Notes: generated by a model not told the origin, from the letters alone. A stretch of 64,000 nt of DNA from Desulfurivibrio dismutans (GCF_029210385.1 NZ_JARGDQ010000006.1:159167-223166), one strand, 5' to 3'. Counted from the first letter of the stretch, positions 46,129 through 56,772 are shown. Numbers and translations are program-made.

Positions 46129-47607
46129 CTAATCGCCACGGCGTTGTCGTTGCCGGAAAAAAATCCGCAAGGGAACCTGGTCCAGCCCCAGAGAATCCCG
46201 GAAACGGTTGACCAGGAAGCGGGAATAGGAAAAGTGGATCCCCTTGGGGTCGTTGGTAAAGATGAGCAGGGTGGGCGGGGAAGACGCGATCTGGGTGACG
46301 TAATAAAGCTTGATCCGGCGCCCCTTGTGCAGCGCCGGCGGATGGGCCTGCACCGCTTCTCCCAGGATCCGGTTAAGGACGGCGGTGGTAAACCGGCGCC
46401 GGTACTGTTCGGTCACGTTATCGATCAGGGGGAAAAGTTTGGCCAAACCGTGGCCGGTCAGGGCGGAAACCTTATGGACCGGGGCATAACCGGCAAAATG
46501 CACGGCCCGTTTCACATCCTCCATCAGTCGTTGCTGTTTTTTGTGGTCATCTTTAATCAGGTCCCATTTGTTCAGCAGCACCAGGCAGGCCCGGCCCCGC
46601 TCCAGCCCGTAACCTATGACCTTGGTATCCTGTTCGGTCACCCCTTCGTCGGCATCGATCACCATCAGGGCCAGATCGCAGCGCTCCAGGGTGCGCAGTG
46701 CCCGCAGCACACTGAACTTTTCTACCTTCTCGTGTACCTTGCCCTTGCGCCGGATACCGGCGGTGTCGATGAGCAGATATTTTTTGCCCCCCCGGGTAAG
46801 CAGGGTGTCCACCGAATCACGGGTGGTGCCAGGCAATTCGGAAACCACCATCCGCTCTTCCCCCAGCAGCCGGTTGATCAGTGACGACTTGCCGACGTTG
46901 GGCCGGCCGATAAAGGCCACCCCCACCGTTTCCTCGGTAATCTCTTCCGGCGGCGGTGCCGCCGCGGGCGGCAGCTCAGCCGTTACCCGGTCCAGCAGGT
47001 CGCCAAGCCCGAGGCCATGCTCGGCGGAAAGCGGCCAGAGTTCCTCCACCCCCAACTCGTAAAAGGTCGGCAGCAGTTTGGCCGTCTGTTCCGGGGCATC
47101 GATTTTGTTGACCAGGTAGTAGACCTGTTTCCCGGAACGGCGCAGAATCTCAACCACCTCCCGATCATCGGGCAGAATCCCCTCCCGACCGTCCAGTAAA
47201 AACAGGACCGCATCGGCTTCGGTTACCGCCTGTTGGGTCTGTTCCTGAATCAGGCGATTGATCTCCGAGGAAGTGCCGCTCTCCAGGCCGCCGGTGTCCA
47301 CCAGGATGAAGCTACGCTCATTCCAGGTAATCCTTTCGTAGTGGCGATCCCTGGTAACACCCGGAGTAGGATCGACAATGGCCTTGCGGCCGCCGGCCAG
47401 CCGGTTGAACAGGCTGGATTTGCCGACGTTGGGGCGCCCCACCAACGCCACCAGCGGTAAAAAAATTGCAGCAGCACCGCATCTTGGGGCGATTGCTCCG
47501 GCTTGCGTATCTGGGGGGGTACGCGGCGTCGGGGCGCTTGTCCCAACCTGCGGTACTGCTGCAAGCTTTTTGGAATTTGGTGCGGTTTTTTGGGGTCTTC
47601 TGGGCAT
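46129..47607 (-). CDS. der: Ribosome-assembly GTPase Der (EngA) with repeat-encoded N-terminal extension
   Basis: Der has two GTPase domains and a KH-like domain and acts in 50S ribosome maturation. Both G1 loops are clear (GRPNVGKSSLF near residue 56, GRPNVGKSSLI further on), with DTGG/DTAG G3 and NKID/NKWD G4 motifs and the KH-like end (YYVTQIASSPPTLLIFTNDP). At 492 residues it is about 50 longer than usual because residues about 15-48 are translated from palindromic repeat PR6 (47466-47564). ATG 47607 has a GAGAAG site. A GTG at 47451 would restore a short N-terminus but has no ribosome site. Confidence 0.93.
   Translation of the reverse strand: MPRRPQKTAPNSKKLAAVPQVGTSAPTPRTPPDTQAGAIAPRCGAAAIFLPLVALVGRPNVGKSSLFNRLAGGRKAIVDPTPGVTRDRHYERITWNERSFILVDTGGLESGTSSEINRLIQEQTQQAVTEADAVLFLLDGREGILPDDREVVEILRRSGKQVYYLVNKIDAPEQTAKLLPTFYELGVEELWPLSAEHGLGLGDLLDRVTAELPPAAAPPPEEITEETVGVAFIGRPNVGKSSLINRLLGEERMVVSELPGTTRDSVDTLLTRGGKKYLLIDTAGIRRKGKVHEKVEKFSVLRALRTLERCDLALMVIDADEGVTEQDTKVIGYGLERGRACLVLLNKWDLIKDDHKKQQRLMEDVKRAVHFAGYAPVHKVSALTGHGLAKLFPLIDNVTEQYRRRFTTAVLNRILGEAVQAHPPALHKGRRIKLYYVTQIASSPPTLLIFTNDPKGIHFSYSRFLVNRFRDSLGLDQVPLRIFFRQRQRRGD
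47466..47564 (+). repeat. Palindromic repeat PR6 inside the 5' coding part of der
   Basis: Arms TTGCAGCAGCACCGCA and TGCGGTACTGCTGCAA pair with one mismatch; the core is GCGTAT...GTACGC. Read with der the polarity is opposite to that of the copies at 3' ends. The frame stays open through all 99 bases, adding 33 codons to der. Confidence 0.8.
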
Positions 47608-47633
47608 GATTGCTTCTCTTTTTTGACAACTTG

Positions 47634-48671
47634 TTATGGCCGGCTGGTTTTTAGTTGCCGGTTTATTTCCCGGGTCAGTTTTTGCAACAGGGGAAAGTTT
47701 CGCCCCGGGGGCTGGGCCAGCAGCTCCGCCAGTTGCGTGGCGGCCGGCTTGATGAAGGCGGCGAAAAATTTTTTCTTTCTCTGTTGGCTTAAAAAAGCGA
47801 AGGCGCCCAGGATCTGCAGGTTGCGCTGCAGAGCCAGGAAGTACCAGCCACCAACGAAGGCAGCCCGGTCAAAATCCGCGATCATCGCTTGCGCCTGCTG
47901 CAGGTAAAAATCCAGCAGTTCCTCCCGCCGGGCCGGGGCCAGTGCGGCGTAGGGGTCGTAAAGCAAGGCGGCCAGGTCGTAAGCCAGCGGACCCAGCCTG
48001 GCACCCTGAAAATCGATGATCCTGATTTTTTCCTGCTGCTGCAGCATCAGGTTGCGGCACTGATAATCCCGGTGCAGGACAAAATCCGCCGGTTCGACGG
48101 CGGCCCGGTCGGCAAGGGCGGCAAACTCCGCCGCCAGACCGACCGACATGGCATCTCGGCCCAACATCGCCTGCACCAGCGCCTGATAAAAATAACCCGA
48201 TTCCCGCTCCAGCATCAGGCGGCGGTCATAGCGGGGAGTATCCCAGCATGATTCCACCGGAAAACCTGGCCGGGCGGCAACCTGCAACGACAGCAGCGCG
48301 GCAATCGCCTGCTGATAAAGTTTTTTCAGTTCCACTCCCGGCGGCCGATGGCGCAGACGGTCATACAGCAGGGTCGCCCCCAGGTCTTCCATCGCCAGCG
48401 TGCCACTGGCCGCATCGAAACCATAAATGGCCGGCACCGGCACTCCGGCCTGCTGCAGGTGGCGGCCGATGGCGAAGGCGGCCCGGGCTTCAGCCATTCC
48501 CCGCTCTCGCTGGCCGCCGGGGGCGACCAGCAGCACCGGCGGCCCTTCCTTGAACCGGCAACGGACGAAAAGGCGCTGTGACCCATCGGCGGCCAGCGGG
48601 GTTAGGGCTTCAACCCCACGGTGCCGATAACCGAGGCGTTCCAGCAGTTGCTCGGCCCGGGCGTAATCCAT
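47634..48671 (-). CDS. amgK: Aminoglycoside-phosphotransferase-fold sugar kinase, AmgK-like
   Basis: A 345-residue kinase of the APH fold. The catalytic loop HRDYQCRNLML and metal-binding IIDFQGARLGPLAYDLAALL match AmgK, which phosphorylates N-acetylmuramic acid and N-acetylglucosamine at the anomeric position in peptidoglycan recycling. Adjacency to a MurU-like nucleotidyltransferase (1-base overlap) supports this over antibiotic resistance. The N-terminus (GSQRLFVRCRFKEGPPVLLV) is the nucleotide-binding lobe. Confidence 0.85.
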   Translation of the reverse strand: MDYARAEQLLERLGYRHRGVEALTPLAADGSQRLFVRCRFKEGPPVLLVAPGGQRERGMAEARAAFAIGRHLQQAGVPVPAIYGFDAASGTLAMEDLGATLLYDRLRHRPPGVELKKLYQQAIAALLSLQVAARPGFPVESCWDTPRYDRRLMLERESGYFYQALVQAMLGRDAMSVGLAAEFAALADRAAVEPADFVLHRDYQCRNLMLQQQEKIRIIDFQGARLGPLAYDLAALLYDPYAALAPARREELLDFYLQQAQAMIADFDRAAFVGGWYFLALQRNLQILGAFAFLSQQRKKKFFAAFIKPAATQLAELLAQPPGRNFPLLQKLTREINRQLKTSRP

Positions 48672-49585
48672 CAGCCGGCTCCGGAAAAAATGGTATCTTC
48701 GGCCACGGTCCCGGCCGGCACCTCAACTCCGTCCCATACCACACAGCGGCGCAACTGCACCCCGTCACCCAGCACCGCCCGGCGGCCCACCGCCACCCAG
48801 TCGCTAAAACTTATCTCCCGGCCCAGGACAACCTCGGCACCTAGCCAAAAAGGAGTTCGCCGCTCATTCCGCGCCGACAACAGCTTGCCGTGCAGAGCCA
48901 GATAATCTTCCGGAGTGCCGATATCATGCCAGCAATGACCGCTGACCGTCATCCCCCTGACCCGGCGGCCCCGGACGATCAGTTGCCGGTACCAGTCGAT
49001 ACTGTGATAAAACCCCCGGGCAGGCATCAACTCCAGCAGGGCCGGCTCGATTACCTGGATCCCGGTGAAGGCCCACGATACTGCGAGTCCGTTATCAGCC
49101 GGCACCGGCTGGCCGGCACCGGCGGGTGAAAGGGGGGCGGAAAACGAGAGAATATTGAGTTCAGCGTCCACCTGTACCTTGTTGTGCGGCGGCTGGTCAT
49201 GCAGCACCAGGGTGGCATCATTGCCGGCCTGCCGGTGATGCACCATGACCCGACGGTAATCGATGTCGTGAAAGATGTCACCATTGACCACCAGCACCGG
49301 CTGATCGCCGAAACGGGGCCAAGCCCGGCGCAGACCGCCGCCGGTACCCAGTTCTTGGTCCTCCTGCTGGACCTCAATATCGGGCTGGCCGGCCAGCAGG
49401 GCGACAATTTGCTGCCGCAGATGAAAGGCGTTGACCACCATCCGACGGCAGCCGGCCCAGCGCAAATCATCGATAATCCTCAGCAGCAACGGCTGATCAA
49501 GTATCGGGAACAGCGGCTTGGGTCGCCGCAAGGTGTGGGGCCGCAGGCGGGTGCCCAGGCCCGCGGCCAGAATCATGGCCTGCAT
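48671..49585 (-). CDS. murU: Sugar-1-phosphate nucleotidyltransferase, MurU-like
   Basis: A 304-residue enzyme with the nucleotidyltransferase signature AAGLGTRLRPHTLRRPKPLFP, the GTGGGLRRA segment and VVNGDIFHDID metal-binding Asp. Next to AmgK, MurU makes UDP-N-acetylmuramic acid from the recycled sugar phosphate. The C-terminal portion (WLGAEVVLGREISFSDWVAVGRRAVLGDGVQLRRCVVWDG) adds a left-handed beta-helix not needed in the shortest MurU, so another sugar substrate is possible. Starts 13 bases inside lpxI. Confidence 0.83.
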   Translation of the reverse strand: MQAMILAAGLGTRLRPHTLRRPKPLFPILDQPLLLRIIDDLRWAGCRRMVVNAFHLRQQIVALLAGQPDIEVQQEDQELGTGGGLRRAWPRFGDQPVLVVNGDIFHDIDYRRVMVHHRQAGNDATLVLHDQPPHNKVQVDAELNILSFSAPLSPAGAGQPVPADNGLAVSWAFTGIQVIEPALLELMPARGFYHSIDWYRQLIVRGRRVRGMTVSGHCWHDIGTPEDYLALHGKLLSARNERRTPFWLGAEVVLGREISFSDWVAVGRRAVLGDGVQLRRCVVWDGVEVPAGTVAEDTIFSGAG

Positions 49586-50418
49586 GACAGCTCACCATCC
49601 TCCCCTTCCGTCAGCCCCAGGATGGCAATCCCGGCTTGATCGGCCAGCTTGACGGTCTCTTCCGGATCAAAAAGCAGGGCCTGCCCGGCTTCCACCGCCA
49701 ACACCGCCGCCTTGACTTCGCTCATGCCGCGGATGGTGCGGGGGCCGATGGCCGGCAGGTCAAAGCGGAAATCCTGGTTGGGCTTGCGGACCTTGACCAC
49801 CACCGCCAGTTCTCCGGCCAACTCACCACCCCGGCGGATGGCGGCATCGGTACCCTCAATGGCCTCCACCGCCAGTACCGCCCGGTCTCTGACCACCACG
49901 CATTGACCGATATCTAAAGCCCCTACCTGACGGGCAATCCGCCAGCCAAAACGGATATCTTCCCACTGCTGTTCACCGGGTTTTCTACGCCCAAGTACAC
50001 CTTGGGGAAAAAGGAGGTTCTGCAGATAGAGGGTGGAGGCCGCTACCTTGATCCCCTCCTCCGTCAGCAGGTCGGCCAAGGCCCTCAAAATGGCATCATC
50101 CTGGCGGGCATCAATCCTTCGCCAGAGGGCAAGGGCCTTAAAATCCGGCCAGATATCACGGAACATTCTGGTCTTGGTAATGGTACCGGCCAGCACACAT
50201 TCCTCGACCCCGTGATGATGAAAAAAATTCAGCAGCTTCTGCAATTGCCCCAGCTTGACCCACAGGCAATGATCGGCGACTTCCACCAGTTCCGGCCAGG
50301 ACTCACCCCGGTGAGCCACCACCACCGTTTCCCGGCCATTTTGTCGGGCCGCTTTCGCCACCAACAGCGGAAACTGGCCGCCACCGGCAATAATCCCCAG
50401 CTTAGTCATCGTTGCCAT
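49573..50418 (-). CDS. lpxI: UDP-2,3-diacylglucosamine pyrophosphatase LpxI
   Basis: LpxI hydrolyses UDP-2,3-diacylglucosamine to lipid X in lipid A synthesis, and replaces LpxH in many alpha- and delta-proteobacteria. The 281-residue protein has the N-terminal LGIIAGGGQFPLLVAKAAR, the GTITKTRMFRDIWPDF stretch and C-terminal FDLPAIGPRTIRGMSEVKAAVLAVEAG motif. It overlaps lpxA by 17 bases. ATG 50418 has an AGGT site; ATG 50409 is the alternative. Confidence 0.93.
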   Translation of the reverse strand: MATMTKLGIIAGGGQFPLLVAKAARQNGRETVVVAHRGESWPELVEVADHCLWVKLGQLQKLLNFFHHHGVEECVLAGTITKTRMFRDIWPDFKALALWRRIDARQDDAILRALADLLTEEGIKVAASTLYLQNLLFPQGVLGRRKPGEQQWEDIRFGWRIARQVGALDIGQCVVVRDRAVLAVEAIEGTDAAIRRGGELAGELAVVVKVRKPNQDFRFDLPAIGPRTIRGMSEVKAAVLAVEAGQALLFDPEETVKLADQAGIAILGLTEGEDGELSCRP

Positions 50419-51205
50419 TGACCTGACGCAGCACCCCTTGTTTGGAGTGGCGGAAAAAACCAACCAGGTGTTTGACCTCGGGGCAATTTTCGTCGACGGC
50501 CAGGGCCCGATCCAAAGCCTCCTGCAGTAGAAGTTCGGGGGTACGAAAAATTATTTTGTAGGCCGCCTGCAGTTTCTTGATATTCTCCGCCGCAAAACCG
50601 GCCCGCCGCATCCCAATCTGGTTGATCCCGCCGATCCGCATCTGTTTGCGAATGCCAGCCATCACCACGTAGGGCGGGACGTCTTTGCTGAGGCCAGACA
50701 TGCCGCCGATATAGGTAAAAGTACCGATCCGGACAAACTGCTGAATGGCGGTGAGACCGCCGATGATCGCCCGATCCTCGATGAGCACATGGCCGGCCAG
50801 GGTAACGGCGTTGGCCATGATCACCCCGTTGCCGACGGTACAATCATGGGCGATATGAGTATAAGCCATGAGCAGGTTGTCGTCACCGATCCGGCTGTAA
50901 CCCTGGCCGGCTGGGGTGCCGCGATGGAGCGAGGCGTACTCACGGATTACGTTGCGGTTACCAATGATCAACTCGGTGGGTTCATCCCGGTATTTGATAT
51001 CCTGGGGGGGCGCACCCACGGTGGCAAATGGTCCGATCCGGTTCTCATCGCCGATCACCGTAGGGCCGCTGATGGCACAGTGGGCTCCGATTTCACTGCG
51101 GGCACCGATTTTAACCTCCGGTCCGATCACGGTATAAGGACCAACAATGGCCGTTTCATGCAACTCGGCGCCGGGATCAATAGCTGCTGTAGGATGAATA
51201 GTCAT
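50402..51205 (-). CDS. lpxA: UDP-N-acetylglucosamine O-acyltransferase
   Basis: LpxA begins lipid A synthesis by adding a hydroxyacyl chain to UDP-GlcNAc. The 267-residue protein is a left-handed beta-helix of hexapeptide repeats, with the catalytic His in YTHIAHDCTVGNG and typical motifs GAPPQDIKYRDEPTEL, IREYASLHRGT and RIGGINQIGMRRAGF. It lies 27 bases downstream of repeat PR7, which separates it from fabZ. Confidence 0.96.
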   Translation of the reverse strand: MTIHPTAAIDPGAELHETAIVGPYTVIGPEVKIGARSEIGAHCAISGPTVIGDENRIGPFATVGAPPQDIKYRDEPTELIIGNRNVIREYASLHRGTPAGQGYSRIGDDNLLMAYTHIAHDCTVGNGVIMANAVTLAGHVLIEDRAIIGGLTAIQQFVRIGTFTYIGGMSGLSKDVPPYVVMAGIRKQMRIGGINQIGMRRAGFAAENIKKLQAAYKIIFRTPELLLQEALDRALAVDENCPEVKHLVGFFRHSKQGVLRQVNGNDD

Positions 51206-51231
51206 AAGCGGCCTCCCGCCGCAACATTTTC

Positions 51232-51430
51232 GTAAACGTTCAGCAGCACCGCATCTTGTCGGCGGCTAGCGCCGACTGGCCAAGCGCTGGTACCCTTTGC
51301 TGCCAAATACCGTCGCTAAACATGCGGTGCTGGCAAGCTTTATCCCGCGCTGGCGATCAGCCCGGCTTGCGTACCGATGTACGCGGCGCCGGTCTGCTTG
51401 CCTGAATCTGCAGCACTGCTGAACGTTTAC
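51232..51430 (+). repeat. Palindromic repeat PR7, enlarged copy upstream of lpxA
   Basis: Outer arms GTAAACGTTCAGCAG and CTGCTGAACGTTTAC are exact complements 199 bases apart end to end. The right half holds a standard core (GCGTAC-CGAT-GTACGC); the left half has about 95 extra bases (around 51259-51350). Polarity is opposite to that of the 3'-end copies. Confidence 0.78.
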
Positions 51431-51519
51431 GGACCGTTAAACATCAGGCCAACCCGACGAACGGCCGTTTTTTCATTAAAAACGAGCTCATCAAAAAAAA
51501 TAAAAACATCACAACACCA

Positions 51520-51628
51520 CGTAAACGCGCAGCAGTGCCGCAGGTTGCGGCAAGCAGACCGGCACCGCGTACATCAGTACGCAAGCCGGGCTGATCGCCG
51601 CAAGATGCGGTGCTGCTGCGCGTTTACG
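51520..51628 (-). repeat. Palindromic repeat PR8 at the fabZ stop codon
   Basis: The clearest copy: CGTAAACGCGCAGCAGTGCCGC pairs with GCGGTGCTGCTGCGCGTTTACG except for two positions. The core is GCGTAC-ATCA-GTACGC. The fabZ TAA (51624-51626) lies inside the arm. Confidence 0.88.
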
Positions 51629-52073
51629 CGAAGGTGGCCATCAACTGGGCCTCGGCCACCAGCGCCTCATCGACATAGGCCCGCCCTTCCATCACCCAGA
51701 AGCGGCTTTTCTGTTTTTTTACCGTCAGCTCATAGATCAGTTGATCTCCTGGCACCACCTTGCGGCGAAACTTGACGCCGTCAAGGCCGGCAAAGTAGAC
51801 CAGTTTATCGGCGGTCTGCTCCCGGTCGGTAAGGTAGGCCAGGACCGCCCCCACCTGGGCCATCCCCTCCAGCATCAGCACGCCAGGCATCACCGGTTCA
51901 CCGGGAAAGTGGCCCTGAAAAAAATTTTCATTGATGCTGACATTCTTAAGCCCCTTGATCCGCACCCCAGGCTCCACCGACAGAATACGGTCAACCATGA
52001 TAAAAGGGTAACGATGGGGCAGCAGCTCAAGAATCTTTTTGATATCCAGGGACTGCCAATCCTGTTCACTCAT
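51624..52073 (-). CDS. fabZ: 3-hydroxyacyl-ACP dehydratase FabZ
   Basis: A 149-residue FabZ that dehydrates 3-hydroxyacyl-ACP and balances fatty-acid and lipid A supply. The active-site helix is [25 protein letters not shown] with the catalytic His and Glu; [14 protein letters not shown] opens the hot-dog fold. It overlaps lpxD by 8 bases. The last codons lie in repeat PR8. Confidence 0.96.
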   Translation of the reverse strand: MSEQDWQSLDIKKILELLPHRYPFIMVDRILSVEPGVRIKGLKNVSINENFFQGHFPGEPVMPGVLMLEGMAQVGAVLAYLTDREQTADKLVYFAGLDGVKFRRKVVPGDQLIYELTVKKQKSRFWVMEGRAYVDEALVAEAQLMATFA

Positions 52074-53145
52074 CTCCTGACTCCTTGCCTGACTTGTTAT
52101 TTGACGCCTCAGTGGAAGTCAGGGCCGCCACCTGCCGGCGCAGTTCCCGCACTTCCCGGACCAGATCGGGCAGCTTGCCGAAGGCAATACTGGCCCGCAG
52201 CCATTTTTTATGATCAATGGCCGGCATCCCGGACACCACCGCACCGGGCTCCAGGTCACTGTGCACCCCGGATTTGGCCGCCACCATTGCCCCGGAGCCG
52301 ATCCGCAGATGCCCGGCCAAGGCCACCTGGCCGCTCAGCACTACCTGGCGCTCCAACATCGTACTACCGGCAATGCCAGCCTGGGCGACAATCAGGGTGT
52401 TTTCTCCTACCACCACATTGTGTCCGATCTGCACCAGATTGTCGATTTTGGTCCCGGACCGGATCAGGGTTTCGCCAAAAGTGCCCCGATCAATGCAGCA
52501 GTTGGCACCGATCTCCACATCATCTTCGAGGCGCACAATGCCCAAATGGAGGCGCTTGTGATGGTTACCCTGTTGGTCGGTGGCGTAGCCGAAACCATCA
52601 CTGCCCAGCACACTGCCACCATGCACAATAACCCGGTTGCCGATCACACTGCGGGGATAAACCGTGACGTTGGCGTGCAATACCACGTCATCCCCGATCA
52701 CGGTATCATCACCGACCACCACTCCGGCTTCCAGCCGCACCCGGCGGCCCAACCGCACCCGATGGCCCAGCACCACTCCGGGGGCGACACTGACCTCGGC
52801 GGGGATCACGCAATCTTCGCCGACCAATGCTCCCGGCCGCACCCCAGTGGCCACAAAGGGGGTGGTCAGCAAGAAATTCTGGATCCGGGTGGCGGCCAGA
52901 TAAGGGTCGGCCACCAGAATCATCGCCAGGCTGGCGGGAAGTGTGATCTGTTCAGCCAAGGAAGGGGAAGTGATCAATGCCGCCGCTCGGCAGCTGGCCG
53001 CTTTGGCCGCCAACTTATGATCGGCCAGAAAAGTGATCTCCTCCGACCCGGCGCGTTCCAGGTCGTTAAGGGCGGTAACCACCCGGTCACCGTCACCCGC
53101 CAAAACACCGTCAACCATGGCGGCCAACTCTTGCACTGTCGCCAT
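52066..53145 (-). CDS. lpxD: UDP-3-O-acyl-glucosamine N-acyltransferase
   Basis: LpxD adds the second hydroxyacyl chain in lipid A synthesis. The 359-residue protein has the N-terminal uridine-binding domain ([19 protein letters not shown]) and a long hexapeptide beta-helix with the motifs [18 protein letters not shown] and [15 protein letters not shown] containing the active His. First gene of the lpxD-fabZ-lpxA-lpxI-murU-amgK run. lpxB and lpxC are not in the window. Confidence 0.96.
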   Translation of the reverse strand: MATVQELAAMVDGVLAGDGDRVVTALNDLERAGSEEITFLADHKLAAKAASCRAAALITSPSLAEQITLPASLAMILVADPYLAATRIQNFLLTTPFVATGVRPGALVGEDCVIPAEVSVAPGVVLGHRVRLGRRVRLEAGVVVGDDTVIGDDVVLHANVTVYPRSVIGNRVIVHGGSVLGSDGFGYATDQQGNHHKRLHLGIVRLEDDVEIGANCCIDRGTFGETLIRSGTKIDNLVQIGHNVVVGENTLIVAQAGIAGSTMLERQVVLSGQVALAGHLRIGSGAMVAAKSGVHSDLEPGAVVSGMPAIDHKKWLRASIAFGKLPDLVREVRELRRQVAALTSTEASNNKSGKESGDE

Positions 53146-53357
53146 CTATTTTCTCCCGTTACGAAACAAAACGTAACTGATCACAAGGTTGAACATGAGC
53201 AAGCATTAACGGGCTGCCACGGATTGGGGCGGCCGGGACGGCGATACGGAAATCAATGCGTGAACCGGCCCGCTCACCGCTTTCGGCGGTGCCCCGTGAA
53301 TGCATCCCGCGAAACCGGCCAGACCGCCGTCAGGGAGAGCTTTTCCCGACTTGCAGT

Positions 53358-53394
53358 ATAAAAAACAGGCGTTCCCACCGCCCACGGGAACGCC
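53358..53394 (-). terminator. Intrinsic terminator downstream of the IHF gene
   Basis: On the minus strand GGCGTTCCC and GGGAACGCC form a 9-bp perfect stem followed by TGTTTTTT. It lies 36 bases past the IHF stop. Confidence 0.9.
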
Positions 53395-53429
53395 ACCATA
53401 ACGTCAGGAAAACCGGCACTGCTTAACGG

Positions 53430-53717
53430 CTATTCGCCACCATTGACCCGGTGGCGCAGCAGCCCCGATGGTTTGAAAGTAATCACCCGGCGCGGCGCCA
53501 GCATCAACTCTTCTCCGGTTTGAGGATTGCGCCCGCGCCGGGAGTTTTTCTGCTTTACACTGAACTTACCAAAACCGCTCAGCAGCAGATCCTCACCTTC
53601 CTGCAGGGAATGTTTGGCAATCCCCAAAAAGTTCTCCACCACCGCCGTGGCTTGCGCTTTCGAGAGGTCGTGTTTTTTATAAACTTCTTGAATCAGATCC
53701 GCCTTGGTCAGGGTCAT
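53430..53717 (-). CDS. ihfA: Integration host factor/HU-family DNA-bending protein
   Basis: A 95-residue HU/IHF protein (MTLTKADLIQEVYKK ... GFGKFSVKQKNSRRGRNPQTGEELMLAPRRVITFKPS), with the RxGRNPxTGE DNA-binding arm. The N-terminus and the TFKPS ending favour the IHF alpha type over HU. Two ATG codons are adjacent; the second (53717) has the better distance to GGGAGG. It has its own terminator. Confidence 0.88.
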   Translation of the reverse strand: MTLTKADLIQEVYKKHDLSKAQATAVVENFLGIAKHSLQEGEDLLLSGFGKFSVKQKNSRRGRNPQTGEELMLAPRRVITFKPSGLLRHRVNGGE

Positions 53718-53909
53718 CATGCCCTCCCTGTTCAGGTGATGAAGGCCGGCCCGCCGCAGTCAAAAAACCACGGAAAGTCCGGCCTGGAAAAACCTGCCGA
53801 TTGCAGCCGCCATGAAATTCGGAGCAGCCGGCTACAAAAACGCCCCCTCGGCTTACCCCGACGGAAAGCCTTACAGTCGGCGCCAGAAAATCAAAATAAT
53901 GGCGCGTTG

Positions 53910-55232
<1,323 letters not shown>

Positions 55233-55311
55233 TTACACTGACAATAAAATAATGCCGGCTTGGCCCCTGAAACTGATGGTTTACCGTAACTATCCAGCTC
55301 AATTCAGCAGG

Positions 55312-55416
55312 AAACTATTCAGCAGCGCCCCATATTGCGGTAAGCGGATCGGCGTAGCGTACGGAGTACTCAGGCCGACCTGATCGCCGCAAGATGGGGT
55401 GCTGCTGGATAGTTAC
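55312..55416 (-). repeat. Palindromic repeat PR9 just after the pilC stop codon
   Basis: Left AACTATTCAGCAGCGCCCCAT pairs with right ATGGGGTGCTGCTGGATAGTT apart from two positions. The core is GCGTAC-GGA-GTACTC. It ends 7 bases past the pilC TAA (55424-55426). Outer arms are unlike those of other copies but still complementary. Confidence 0.83.
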
Positions 55417-55423
55417 GGTTTAC

Positions 55424-56632
55424 TTAACCAATGGCCTCGGCCATACTGAAAATTGGCAGATACATGGCGACCACCAGACCGCCGATCATGCCGCCAAGAA
55501 AAACCATCATTAACGGTTCAATGGCAGCGGTCAGGTTTTCCACTGCCTGATCCACTTCCTCGTCATAAAAATCGGCGATCTTGACCAGCATAGTGTCAAG
55601 CGCCCCGGTGGCCTCGCCGACGTTAATCATCTGCACCACCATCCCTGGAAATACTCCCGTTTCAGCCAACGGTTCGGCGATGGCCCGCCCTTCTCTAATG
55701 CTTTCGGTAACCCGTAAAACCGCCCTTTCAATCACCTTGTTGCCGGCCGTACGGGCCACCACCCGCAGCGACTCGAGAATGGGCACCCCGCTCTGCAGCA
55801 TGGTGCCCAGGGTCCGGGAAAATTTGGCCACCGCCACCCGGCGCAGCAACGTGCCGACAATGGGCATCCGAAGCAGTAATTCGTCGATTTTCAATTGTCC
55901 CTTTTCGGTTTTGTAAATCCGCTTGACCGCGTAAACCAGCAAAAAGAGGAAGGCCAGCATGTAGATAAAATAGCTTTGAGCAAACTCGCTGAAATTCACC
56001 ACCACTTGGGTGGGACCCGGCAGCGCCGAACCAAAGTCGGCAAACATCTCCTCAAAGACCGGAACAACAAAGATCAGCATCACCGCCATTACAATCAGGG
56101 AAATGGCCAGGCAGATGACGGGATAGGTCATGGCCCCCTTGACTTTTTTCTGCAGCGCCTGATTTTTTTCCATGAAGATGGCCAGCCGACTGCAGATGGT
56201 ATCCAGGATACCGCCTACCTCGCCGGCTTCCATCATGTTGCAGTAAAGATTGTCAAATATTTCAGGATGTTTTTTCAGGGCATCAGCGAAGGTGGACCCG
56301 GTTTCCACGTCTGTCCTGACTTCCTTGAGCACCCTCTTAAAAGTCGGATTCTCCTGCTGATCACCCAAAATTTGCAGGCTCTGCACCAACGGCAGGCCGG
56401 CATCGATCATGGTGGAAAGTTGACGGGTAAAGATCACCACGTCCTTGACGGTGACCTTGGGCTGAAACAGGGCGATGTCGGCAAAAAGATCCTTGGGGGC
56501 CTCTTTCAGCATCGTAAGAGTAATCCGCATGCGCTTCAGCTGTGCCCGGGCGGCTGCCTCGTTGGGTGCTTCCAGTTTGCCTTTGCGTTTTTCACCGTAG
56601 GAATTGACCCCTTTCCAGACATAAAAAGGCAT
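55424..56632 (-). CDS. pilC: Type IV pilus inner-membrane platform protein PilC
   Basis: A 402-residue PilC/GspF protein. The N-terminus MPFYVWKGVNSYGEKRKGKLEAPNEAAAR, FTRQLSTMIDAGLPLVQSL, the Y-C-N-MM-AGE(V)GG motif and the C-terminal MVFLGGMIGGLVVAMYLPIF match the family, with three transmembrane helices and two repeated cytoplasmic domains. It should partner the PilB ATPase at 20-22 kb. The ATG at 56632 follows AGGAGC. Confidence 0.95.
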   Translation of the reverse strand: MPFYVWKGVNSYGEKRKGKLEAPNEAAARAQLKRMRITLTMLKEAPKDLFADIALFQPKVTVKDVVIFTRQLSTMIDAGLPLVQSLQILGDQQENPTFKRVLKEVRTDVETGSTFADALKKHPEIFDNLYCNMMEAGEVGGILDTICSRLAIFMEKNQALQKKVKGAMTYPVICLAISLIVMAVMLIFVVPVFEEMFADFGSALPGPTQVVVNFSEFAQSYFIYMLAFLFLLVYAVKRIYKTEKGQLKIDELLLRMPIVGTLLRRVAVAKFSRTLGTMLQSGVPILESLRVVARTAGNKVIERAVLRVTESIREGRAIAEPLAETGVFPGMVVQMINVGEATGALDTMLVKIADFYDEEVDQAVENLTAAIEPLMMVFLGGMIGGLVVAMYLPIFSMAEAIG

Positions 56633-56772
56633 TGGTTATGGTGCTCCTGTCAGCAAAATTTTTTGGAAATCGGTGCCCACCCTGTCTCGTCACTTATAGC
56701 CCATGCAGTCTGTAAAGACAAGAAGACAATCAACAAGTTAGAGACAAGTTATCGACGGAGTCGGCTTTTCAT

